A stretch of DNA of 8,514 bases from Alphaproteobacteria bacterium (GTDB lineage: Bacteria; Pseudomonadota; Alphaproteobacteria; RUG11792), in NCBI GenBank assembly GCA_025998575.1, contig BNWD01000029.1, positions 1 to 8,514 of the forward strand, in the 5' to 3' direction. The position numbers and the translations under genes were made by a program. Positions 1 to 6,527 of this stretch are shown here, piece after piece (the first letter of the stretch is position 1; each line of letters opens with the position of its first letter). The notes below the pieces were generated by a model. The model saw only the letters and a program-made list of their open reading frames with translations, was not told the DNA's origin and made no database searches.

Positions 1-136
1 AGTTATATTTTCATCGTGTATAGAAAATTTTTTGCTATATCATATTAGTAAGTTTCTAGGAATTATTTGCAAATGAAATTGGATAAAAAAATGTGCGGAT
101 AAATCGACTTCGTAATATCAATATAAATGAGCATTC

Positions 137-919
137 TTAGATCTTAAACCTACTTACAGTAACGGCTTTTCCTGTTATTTTGGCGTGATTGGCCTCTAAT
201 TTCAGTTTCAAAATGCCTGTTCTTTTGGAGGCTTGGAAGGCCATGAGGTCCGTTTTGCCCAATTCTTTAGCCCAAAACCATGTCAAGCGGCAGTGCATTG
301 ATGCACAAACAGGATCTTCCATTACTCCGATGCGTGGTGAAAAGTATCTCGAGGTGAAATCGAATGGATAATCTCCTCTGGCAGTTGCAACAATTGCTCG
401 CGCATCTATTTTTTTGATTTCCTCAATCGCCGGAATTATGTTTTTGACTGCATCGGCTTCGTTCAAAACGACGATATATAGCAAGTCGTCTTTCAAAACG
501 TTGACATATTTGTCCGTTCCGAAAATAGTTTTGACAGAAAACGGAAAGTCTTGGCATTCCTGTATTTGTTTTATTGGAAAGGACATGGTTATTGTTTTAT
601 CTTTATTCAATTTAGACGACAAAGTTCCATTATTATATTTAAAATTTATAGTATCGGAGTTGACTAAATTGTTCTCAAAAATGATATGAGAGGAAGCCAA
701 AGTCGCGTGCCCACAAAGCGGAGATTCGTTCAAAGGAGCGAACCACTTTATATAGAAGGTGTTATTCGAAATTCTCTTCAAAAACGCTAAATCAGGAAAG
801 TTATAATACCGAGCAAGCGCCTGTAACTTATCATTCTGCGGATATTCGTCCAAAAAATATACGCCAGCCGGATTGCCGCAAAAAGGAATTTCAGCAAAAG
901 CATCGACTAAGAAAAACAT
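137..919 (-). CDS. PhzF/YHI9-family isomerase-fold protein
   Basis: This is a complete PhzF-family protein, a fold related to diaminopimelate epimerase. Family members catalyse isomerisation or epimerisation on small metabolites; the substrate here cannot be told from sequence. Numbering below is from the upstream GTG at 940, giving 267 residues, a normal family length. Visible signatures in order are VDAF with the GNPAGV loop (12-27), the NFPDLAFL segment (47-54), WFAPLNESPLCGHATLA (66-82), SRYFSPRIGVMEDPVCASMHC (197-217) and the C-terminal AFQASKRTG...GKAVTV block (234-262). The catalytic-acid position, usually Glu in an 'SETAF'-like motif, is Asp50 here, and the usual TGSAH-type motif reads CASMH. 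I chose ATG 919 because family members usually start a few residues before VDAF; GTG 940 is the alternative. Neither start has a well-placed ribosome-binding site. The gene stands alone, with no operon partner and no clear terminator hairpin after the stop. Family assignment is firm; function is not. Confidence 0.9.
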   Translation of the reverse strand: MFFLVDAFAEIPFCGNPAGVYFLDEYPQNDKLQALARYYNFPDLAFLKRISNNTFYIKWFAPLNESPLCGHATLASSHIIFENNLVNSDTINFKYNNGTLSSKLNKDKTITMSFPIKQIQECQDFPFSVKTIFGTDKYVNVLKDDLLYIVVLNEADAVKNIIPAIEEIKKIDARAIVATARGDYPFDFTSRYFSPRIGVMEDPVCASMHCRLTWFWAKELGKTDLMAFQASKRTGILKLKLEANHAKITGKAVTVSRFKI

Positions 920-963
920 CGAAAATAACTCAACAAACACTATACTAGTAGGATCCTATATTT

Positions 964-970
964 CTCCTCT
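964..970 (-). promoter_or_regulatory. Shine-Dalgarno AGAGGAG upstream of the PhzF gene, badly spaced
   Basis: Read on the minus strand, this is a strong AGAGGAG. It lies 23 nt before GTG 940 and 44 nt before ATG 919, too far to serve either well. About five bases after it, in the coding frame, is a TAG (956-958). Deleting one A from the ATAG there would create an ATG GAT CCT... start at good spacing, in frame with the rest of the gene. A start codon may therefore have been lost recently by a one-base insertion. The motif is seen directly; the lost start is inference. Confidence 0.5.
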
Positions 971-1879
971 TCAGTCAATTTATTTTTCTGAATATAACAT
1001 CCAGTAAGCTTTTTTAGCAATTTTTACACACCTAATTGCAAATAATATTTTTAAGTTTTTTGTTAAAAATATTCGACAAAACTTTACAATTAACAGGGCA
1101 TTAATTTTCTAAAAATGTTTACGTTTCATCCAAAAAATTCCACTGCAACTTTTATCTCGGATTCCGATAATCAATAAATTATTATTGCTTCATTCCTTCC
1201 TATAAACTGCATTGTTAAATATATAAAATCATTTTATTGGATATTATACAAATATTTTTTTGTCAAGATGTTAAATCATCAAAAACAAGTGTTTCGATGC
1301 AATCGGAAATGTTGTCGCAAGCTCCATGGATGTGGCTCTGACGTAATAATCAGCTTCGTTTATCTCATCAGCTTTGCGATTTATAACACCAGACGCGATA
1401 TCAAGACACATACCGATAATATTTCAGCATAAAAATTGCGCAAAGTCAAGCAAATTTCATCATTTTGAGCTTTCTGTTTCTATTGATACTCTTCATGAGT
1501 TTTTCTTCTTTTGACAAAATTTTAAAAATCAGAAAAGCTAGCAGCACTATCTGCGTCCATTTTCTTACGTAAAATTAACTAGTATATTTGGTGCTTTTTT
1601 AATACCCAATGTAAAAGTATTATACACTTGTTCAAAACCTATCATTTAATCTCTGCAAAAAATGCTAAAGTTATCGAACTTTCTATAATGCGGACCACAC
1701 TACCATTAACGTAAAAACTTTTTTCGATAAAATGTTATATTCTCTCAAAAACATTTGGCGTTACTGGATTTTGTATGCTTAAATTACTTGAAAATATAAC
1801 TATATATCTATGCAAAGTTGCAAAAAATTTTATTCACTTTGCAATCAAGAAAATCACTATTATTAACAGACTAATGTAG
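971..1879. other. AT-rich stretch without recognisable genes
   Basis: Apart from the candidate promoter at 991-1020, I see no gene here. The longest suggestive run is on the minus strand at 1271-1423, about 50 codons ending in TAA, with residues such as EINEADYYVRATSMELA. It matches no family I know, and runs of this length are expected by chance at this base composition. A short palindrome, tgcaaagt...actttgca, lies at about 1811-1843. The region is most likely decayed coding DNA. Confidence 0.5.
991..1020 (-). promoter_or_regulatory. Candidate sigma-70-type promoter for the PhzF gene
   Basis: On the minus strand there is TTGCTA (1015-1020), an 18-nt spacer, then TATATT (991-996). Transcription would start about 20 nt before the AGAGGAG motif at 964-970. 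The position relative to that motif makes it plausible, but such matches are common by chance in AT-rich DNA. Confidence 0.4.
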
Positions 1880-2165
1880 TCAAAATCAAGTATTTTTATA
1901 AAATTTATTGTGGGCGAAGCGAAAAGAACTGTCGTTTGCTGCCATGATGTAGAGTAAGCTAATCTAGAGCGGCAAGATAAATATAGCTATCCATAACTTT
2001 GCTAAAATAATAAAAAGCATGCATGCAAGAGAATTGTTTAGAGATTCTCTTGGTAGGAAAATTACGAGCCCATAGCTATTTGTTGAAACTGTTGGAAATG
2101 TTAGCGATACTATGCAAAATCAATTACAAGAGATTGATAAATGTGAGTAAACTTCTTCTGATTCT
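1880..2165 (+). repeat. Repeat family R1, copy 1 (degraded)
   Basis: This segment aligns by eye with 3240-3630 and with 8342-8514 in the same orientation. Shared blocks include AGATAAAT-GCTATCCATAACTT with copy 2 and ATAACTTT-CTAAAATAATAAAAAGC with copy 3. With copy 3 it also shares TTTAGAGATT, TTTGT(T/A)GAAACTGTT and AAAATCAATTACAAGA. The most conserved reading frame gives HNFAKIIKS, ARELFRDSLGRKI, then TAG, then LFVETVGNVSDT and QNQLQEI. The TAG sits at the same place in copy 3. The family was probably once protein-coding, but I do not recognise the protein. Extents are approximate. Confidence 0.6.
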
Positions 2166-2267
2166 CTTTTTGTTTTAAAAGTCTGTTAATTGCACACGGA
2201 AGGAACATCAAAACCGTAGTTTTGGACTCAATCCATGGCCTGGACTGTGACTATAGACTCTCTCGCA

Positions 2268-2310
2268 AAAATATTTGTGTGAGTGCAGTGGAAATTAATG
2301 GAATATTAAT
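2268..2310. repeat. Short repeat R2, copy 1
   Basis: This segment shares AATATTTGTGTGA, GCAGTGG and GGA-TATTAAT, in that order, with 2588-2644. The second copy has about 14-20 extra bases between the first two blocks. On the minus strand both give a peptide of the type I-N-x-P-L-x-(T/S)-T-A. The pair may reflect a local duplication of decayed coding DNA. Confidence 0.35.
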
Positions 2311-2587
2311 GCAAATATGATATGCATAAGCATAAAGTGCAATGCAGTCACAGAGGATGGATGTGGTTAGAGATGGAATCCTTTACCATAAAAACATTAA
2401 GAAGTTGTTAATAGCTTTAAATATTGTAAAAATCTGCAAAACAGAGTTATTATAAAAAAAATTTAACAGTTCTTCAAAAGAAACTAGCATATTGCAAAAT
2501 ATTATATTTGAAAAAATCGTTGATAATTTATATAAAAACATAACGTAACAAAAAATTATATAAAAGTCTCTGAATAATAATTTTTGT

Positions 2588-2644
2588 AATATTTGTGTGA
2601 AAACAACGGCTGCTTATTGCAGTGGTGAATAGTGGATTATTAAT
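2588..2644. repeat. Short repeat R2, copy 2
   Basis: This is the partner of 2268-2310, with the same three blocks in the same order and an insertion between the first and second. It lies just downstream (minus strand) of the head-tail connector remnant. Confidence 0.35.
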
Positions 2645-2662
2645 TTCCTTTTCAGCATAACT

Positions 2663-3125
2663 TTATGAAATAGACAGATTTTTATAAGAATTTATTTCGA
2701 TATCGTTGCCGTCATAAATACTCTTTGCCATCTGAAGAAGCGCTAGCTGAATATACTTCGGTACCTTTTCTTGATCATCGCAGATACCCGCAATATATTC
2801 AATTTCAACAGGACGTTCCGCCTCTTGTACAATAAATATATTCTGCTTTCGACTCGATTCTCAGCTTCTTATACGGACTTGTTACAGAACAAGTCTACAC
2901 AACTGGTTGCATCGGAAGATACATCTTCGAAGAGCAACCATTACAAACGTATCTATACTTCTTTTTCAGAATAGACTTTCCTGTTTCGTTCTCGAAAGTC
3001 TCAGTAGCCATATCGATAATTTTAGACAAATACTCATCTTCTAAATTACTCTCTAGTCTCAAATGCCACTTCAAAACAGCAATATCTAACGATATAAATT
3101 CCAACTTTTCAATAATCGCATTCAT
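2663..3125 (-). pseudogene. Broken head-tail connector gene (phiE125 gp8 / GTA adaptor type)
   Basis: The start is ATG 3125, with a good AAAAGGAG seven bases upstream. The first 76 codons are open. They show the family's N-terminal helices (LKWHLRLESNLEDEYLSKII, about residues 18-37, then MATETFENETGKSIL) followed by the YLPMQPVV strand, which matches the family's 'LP-x-PV' element. A TAG at 2895-2897 then interrupts the frame; beyond it the same frame continues as TCSVTSPYKKLRIESKAEYI. A frame change between about 2821 and 2870 leads to VQEAERPVEIEYIAGI, then VPKYIQLALLQMAKSIYDG, ending at TAA 2663. This is the expected C-terminus (YTAG-like motif, P-x-x-I-x-x-A, then a helix with Y-x-x-R/G). 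Total length, about 154 codons, is typical. In phages and in gene transfer agents this protein joins the capsid portal to the tail. No capsid, portal or tail genes flank it, so it is an isolated remnant. Two lesions make it non-functional. Confidence 0.72.
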
Positions 3126-3132
3126 TTTTTTT

Positions 3133-3140
3133 CTCCTTTT
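3133..3140 (-). promoter_or_regulatory. Ribosome-binding site of the connector remnant
   Basis: On the minus strand this is AAAAGGAG followed by seven A residues and then ATG 3125. The preserved, well-spaced site supports 3125 as the original start and suggests fairly recent decay. Confidence 0.65.
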
Positions 3141-3239
3141 ACTAATATGAATCTTTTTTGATTAAATTTTTCGAAAACCATCAGCAAAATCCTACTGATA
3201 CCTATGTGATATCACTATTCTTATGGAGGCGTCAACTAA

Positions 3240-3630
3240 AAAATTGGGAGCGACAACAAGTTACGACTTTGTGTAAAATTTGTTAGATATGAGCGAAAAT
3301 GTAGTTGCTTGGCGTAGTTATTGTAAGCTGTTATAATCGAGAACAATGAGATAAATGTCGCTATCCATAACTTGGAGACTCAAAGAAGCACTTATCATAT
3401 TATTACACATAGTAGAAAAGTGTTTACAGAACAAATCCAAAAAACATAATTAATAAAATAGGATGTCTTTATAATATAGAAATTCAGCTTGCCCATATAC
3501 ATATGATAGCTAAAGAATATACTGATATAAAAAAGAAGTTTAATGTTAGCGATTCTGTAATAAGAAAGTATACGCAAAGGCAATTATAATATATGTAATA
3601 TATAGGCGTCTCTTCTTGATTTTAAACTCT
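3240..3630 (+). repeat. Repeat family R1, copy 2 (degraded, with extra internal sequence)
   Basis: The left part matches copy 1 (AAATTTGTTAGATATGAGCG-like, TAAGCT, then GAGATAAATGTCGCTATCCA). The right part matches copies 1 and 3 (AATGTTAGCGAT, then CTGTAATAAGAAAGTAT shared with copy 3, then ATGTAATATATAGGCGTC). The middle, about 3372-3540, differs from the other copies. A 58-codon open frame at 3416-3589 reads in part AKEYTDIKKKFNVSDSVIRKY, ending in TAA, and looks like part of a helical protein. I do not recognise it. The right end abuts the 3' end of the rsmE remnant on the opposite strand. Confidence 0.55.
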
Positions 3631-3836
3631 TTCGCTTCCGGAAGATTGGATTATATCAATAATTTTGCGCCCCAATTCTCCATCGTTTCTGTTGAACGCA
3701 ATAAAGCTGCTTCCTTTTTGTAACCTTAAAACAGAAGCTAAATGACGAGTATGAATTTGTTCAATTTCAAATACATTCTCAGCTAAATTTTATATAAAAA
3801 TCCGAGCTATATGTCGTCACAATTTCTGCGTCTCAT
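3622..3836 (-). pseudogene. rsmE: N-terminal remnant of RsmE (16S rRNA m3U1498 methyltransferase)
   Basis: RsmE methylates U1498 of 16S rRNA. The fragment reads ARIFI, then a TAA, then in the same frame NLAENVFEIEQIHTRHLASV and LRLQKGSSFIAFNRNDGELG, then RKIIDIIQ and a TAA at 3622. This matches the family's N-terminal PUA-like domain: ARIF-type start, H-x-x-H-L-x-x-VLR-(L/A)-x-x-G, then (L/F)-F-N-x-x-(D/N)-GE. A possible original ATG at 3836 is in a different frame from ARIFI, so at least one frameshift and one stop codon break the start. The knotted SAM-binding C-terminal domain, roughly two thirds of the usual 230-250 residues, is absent. R1 copy 2 lies where it should continue. The identification rests on one domain of about 60 residues but the motif order is convincing. 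Confidence 0.65.
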
Positions 3837-4659
3837 TTATATATTATAATCTTCTTAAGAATATATTAGTTCAATAATTGTTTTCAATTTCAAAATAAGC
3901 TTTTTAATGTTAGAAAAGAGTTGGTATTTTCAAAAGCAATAAAGAAAAACAAAATGTTTCCAGATTTATTACGCAAGTGCTAATTGTAGGAATGCTATCA
4001 AAATTGCAGCTTGTGAAGTTATGTAATGCTTGCCCTATCTACTGTTGACATGCTCATAGCGTTCATTTTGGCTGTTTATAACGATATAATTCGAGGCATA
4101 CTTGAAAACCTATCCATTGCCTCGCAATAAAGCGATTGTTGAAGAGTATATAATCGTTTTTTACAATAAGTAGCTTTGTTGCAAAGGTAGCGTCATATGC
4201 TTCGGCTTTTCATGCGGACATATCAATTTTTCAGCGTCTTTTCCTTTTGGTTATTTTCAGAATATAAAAATAAATTGTTAAAAGTTTCATCTATATTGTT
4301 ATTGGATTTTATAAAATGTAGTTTTCGTATAAACGAATTTCACTATCCAAAAGACGCTCTTTTCGTACATACTTTCTATTCTTCAACAATCTACACTTCC
4401 TGATCCAATCACAGACAAAGACTAACGTGGCTCTAGGCCCAATCGACGAATAAATCCATAGGTCATCAACGCCAACTAGAAATTTGTAAACAGTCCAAAT
4501 GTAATGATATAGAGAGCAATAAAGACCATAAAAGTGATGTCGAGTTTAGCCAATATATAATCGTTTGTTTTTTTTAAATTTCTGTAAAAGTCGATTTGAT
4601 ATCTCCATTTGTAAACTGTTTTCTCGAACATTAACGACGCTTTTTGCTCGAAATTTCGT
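3837..4659. other. AT-rich decayed stretch, no assignable gene
   Basis: Several open runs exist but none is assignable. On the plus strand, 3914-4048 and 4026-4130 overlap in two frames (…ITQVLIVGMLSKLQLVKLC, then MLALSTVDMLIAFILAVYND…). On the minus strand, 4476-4697 is open for about 74 codons with a hydrophobic end (FMVFIALYIITFGLF). It continues in frame past a TAG as LALMTYGFIRRLGLEPR, then another TAG. The latter could be a membrane-protein remnant, but chance cannot be excluded at this base composition. A plus-strand run at 4197-4403 shows nothing family-like. Confidence 0.4.
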
Positions 4660-5097
4660 GATAGATTCTGTTTGAATCGCGCGTTCCATCGGCGCAAACA
4701 TTTTTATTTTCTTGATATTCAGACTGCATAACATTACTTCTATAGAATTTGAAATGTGAATTTTACTCCCGCACTTCTTTTGTTTTAAAAACATCAAAAA
4801 TTTTTAGAAAAAACCGTTTTTCACTCCATTTTTTAAATAGTGCATAGATTTGCATGCTATAGTCCATAATTATTTACAATTCTAGCAAGACGGAGTATGG
4901 CATCATTTTCAACATAGCTATAGTCCTACTGCCTCCAAGCCCTCACACAAATAACAACAATATCTTCTAGTTAATACTTTTCTCTTCCAATTGATACAAC
5001 TTATCTGTTATTTTTAAATTTCCATGCAAATACCATATTATGTAGATTATCATAATTCACTCAGTTTTATAGAATTTTATTTGAAAAGGTAATAATA
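4660..5097 (-). repeat. Left arm of a long imperfect inverted repeat
   Basis: Read on the minus strand, this arm aligns with the plus strand at 5169-5575 along its whole length with small indels. The best block is 4989-5033 against 5237-5281, identical at 43 of 45 positions, both differences being transitions. Another is 4660-4679 against 5556-5575, 19 of 20. The spacer between arms is about 71 nt. The arms are too diverged elsewhere to be a recent duplication. They may be two copies of one decayed mobile element in opposite orientation. Confidence 0.7.
4763..4866 (-). pseudogene. Possible IS5-like transposase fragment
   Basis: A 34-codon open run contains ALFKKWSEKRFFLKIFDVF, which resembles the 'W-x-T-V-Y-x-x-F-(K/R)-(K/R)-W-S-x-x-G-x-(F/W)-x-K-I' region of IS5-group transposases. 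The aligned part of the other inverted-repeat arm, about 5390-5430 on the plus strand, reads QIWNTMYMKKRS. That supplies the missing W-N-T-x-Y just before the K-K-x-S. Merging both arms gives an IS5-like motif, but no catalytic DDE residues or terminal repeats could be located. This is a tentative call. Confidence 0.3.
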
Positions 5098-5168
5098 TTG
5101 TCGATTATTGCAAGGTTTCTTGAAAATAATTTATGCGAATACTGTTGGCGAATTGGACGCGAAGACTG

Positions 5169-5575
5169 CTATTATAGCATTTTTCACAGATTACTAGACT
5201 GCTAGCGAACTTATTATGAAAAAATACCTAATGATCGTATTTGTATGGAAATTTAAAAATAACAGGTAAGTTGTATCAATTATGAATAACAAGTTGTTGT
5301 TAATTTTAGAAGGGAACTGAAAGCAGTTGTAGAACTAGGTTGAAAATAATGTTCTTGCTCCGTGCCTTGGATGGCTTGCAACCAAGAATGCAAATATGGA
5401 ATACAATGTATATGAAAAAACGGAGCTGAAAAATGATCGAAAATTCATGCTATTATGTACAGAGTAGCAAAAATTTACGCTTTCAATTCTGTCGAAGGAA
5501 TATTATATCGTCTGAATCTCAATGAAATAAAAATTTTTGTGTAAGATAGAACATACGATTTAAACAGAATCTATC
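5169..5575 (+). repeat. Right arm of the long imperfect inverted repeat
   Basis: This is the partner of 4660-5097. Landmarks shared in order are TATTAT...TTTTCA at the inner edge, the 45-nt block at 5237-5281, TTGTTGTTA, GGTTGAAAAT, ATGCAAAT, GGAG-TGAAAAA, AATAAAAAT and CGATTTAAACAGAATCTATC at the outer edge. It has no open frame longer than about 45 codons, so it is non-coding now. Confidence 0.7.
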
Positions 5576-6230
5576 GCTCAGCATCATTAAATTACAGGTT
5601 TGTTTTCAATGCATATTATTCAATAGCGTAACATCCAAAAAGTATTAGAAAAAACGCGAAAGATTTCTTATAAAAAATCGATCTCAATCAACAAAGCTTC
5701 ATATATATTAGCAAACTCAATCTTTTACAATCAACTTTTGCCTCATATTTTCATTCCGATTGCAAAACCGAGTTTAACTGAACGAGCGCTAATTTGGAGT
5801 AGGTTGTCCTTTTTTTCAAATGCTTTTCGGAAAGTTGTAGCCAACTGAAAAATCGATAAATTTATTTAAAGACAAAAAGCGCATTCACCTATAATGAAGA
5901 CGCGAACAAATATCCAAAATATATATGAGAACCAGGACTAAATGTATTCTTTAATTTTATTACGGCATTCCAGCTATTTATTGTAGCAAAGCAGTTGTTT
6001 TATCGAACGACACGCTTGAAATTCTTTAAAAATACGTATATCAATTAATTTCTATTGTTGATAATTATCGCTTATTTCCAACAGAATTTTCTCATAGTTT
6101 TTTGTGTCTTTTATAGTAGTAATTATCAAACGAATAGTCTCGTTTTTGTCTATGGCGTTCAAGGCGTTCGTCGACTATTTTTGCACATTCATACCTTTCT
6201 TCTATCTTTTTATATGTTAGCGATTAATAA
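5576..6230. other. AT-rich stretch, possible minus-strand gene remnants
   Basis: No intact gene is present. On the minus strand, 6092-6223 is open and charged (KKIEERYECAKIVDERLERH…). A frame change then leads to NYEKILLEISDNYQQ, a TAG, and KLIDIRIFKEFQACRSIKQL, continuing to about 5938. It starts about eight bases after the end of the broken gene at 6231-6879, so it could be the next gene of the same former operon. Another run at 5743-5862 (minus) reads FQLATTFRKAFEKKDNLLQI. Neither matches a family I know, and each single run is within chance expectation. Confidence 0.35.
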
Positions 6231-6374
6231 TTAAATATTAGTTAATGTTTTTTCTATTGATATTTCTTCTTGTTTTATGCTTGTGCACAATACCAAAACT
6301 CTATCTTTGCGCCCTTTCTCTATGCGTAAACTATCACTAGAAAATACCTCTAAATTTTCAACTCCATTGAATTT

Positions 6375-6388
6375 CCTATAAAAATTGG
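6375..6388. repeat. Flanking direct repeat, left copy
   Basis: The sequence cctataaaaattgg is 12 of 14 identical to tctatataaattgg at 6514-6527. The two copies bracket the GC-rich insertion and could be a diverged target-site duplication. The right part overlaps the end of the element's terminal inverted repeat. Confidence 0.45.
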
Positions 6389-6478
6389 CAATGGGGGCGG
6401 CCTTGCTGGCGAATGCCTGCTGGCTCTCAAAGGCCGCGGTCAGCTTATAAAGCTGCCCAGGCCGCCACTTGCCAATTT
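6382..6478. mobile_element. GC-rich palindromic element (MITE- or RPE-like)
   Basis: Ends are inverted: AAATTGGCAATGGGGGCGGCC (6382-6402) against the reverse of 6460-6478, which reads AAATTGGCAAGTGGCGGCC, differing by a small indel. By hand count 57 of 97 bases are G or C, against very AT-rich surroundings. Inside are a near-repeat (GCCTTGCTGGC 6400-6410 and GCCTGCTGGC 6415-6424) and a small hairpin, CAGCTT-ATA-AAGCTG (6441-6455). It interrupts the gene at 6231-6879 out of frame and brings stops. Rickettsia palindromic elements also sit in coding genes but usually keep the frame, so this resembles them in form only. It has no coding capacity, so it would need a transposase in trans. Confidence 0.6.
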
Positions 6479-6480
6479 GA

Positions 6481-6510
6481 CAAACTCAAGCTTTGCTTAG
6501 CTTGAGTTTG
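6481..6510. repeat. Perfect 12-bp hairpin next to the GC-rich element
   Basis: CAAACTCAAGCT, loop TTGCTT, then AGCTTGAGTTTG form a perfect 12-bp stem. It lies within the 139-nt insertion beside the GC-rich part and is probably a section of the same element. There is no T run after either arm, so a Rho-independent terminator is unlikely. Confidence 0.6.
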
Positions 6511-6513
6511 ACT

Positions 6514-6527
6514 TCTATATAAATTGG
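6514..6527. repeat. Flanking direct repeat, right copy
   Basis: The sequence tctatataaattgg is the partner of 6375-6388. It marks the upstream (minus-strand) edge of the insertion, where the coding reads SNLYR. Confidence 0.45.

Larger units (their letters stand above)
2166..2662. other. AT-rich stretch between R1 copy 1 and the connector remnant
   Basis: No intact gene is visible here. It contains the small repeat pair listed separately (2268-2310 and 2588-2644). On the minus strand it follows the connector gene remnant, where the next head-tail genes would lie in a phage or GTA cluster. The reading after 2645 (minus) includes an AAAAGGAAA motif and a short peptide, HYSPLQ, but this is too short and broken to assign. 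Confidence 0.4.

Noticed and set aside
1271..1423. Minus-strand open run with EINEADYYVRATSMELA
   Set aside because: It reads like protein but matches nothing I know, and runs of about 50 codons are expected several times by chance in DNA this AT-rich.
2771..2974. Plus-strand 67-codon open run
   Set aside because: It lies antisense to the connector remnant, whose minus-strand reading has clear family motifs; this is a shadow.
4096..4125. cgaggca...tgcctcg inverted repeat
   Set aside because: The stem is only 7 bp with a loop of about 19 nt, and there is no context; it is likely chance.
3914..4130. Two overlapping plus-strand runs (ITQVLIVGMLSKLQ and MLALSTVDMLIAFILAVYND)
   Set aside because: A frameshifted gene is possible, but each part is under 50 codons and no family is recognisable.
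4197..4403. Plus-strand 68-codon open run
   Set aside because: It has no ribosome-binding site, no motif and an unbalanced composition, and its length is within chance expectation.
4476..4697. Minus-strand open run of about 74 codons with a hydrophobic end, continuing past stops as LALMTYGFIRRLGLEPR
   Set aside because: It could be a membrane-protein remnant, but there is no family match. Part of it overlaps the inverted-repeat arm, and three in-frame stops follow.
6481..6510. Perfect hairpin as a transcription terminator
   Set aside because: There is no T run following on either strand, and it lies inside an interrupted coding sequence next to the GC-rich element.
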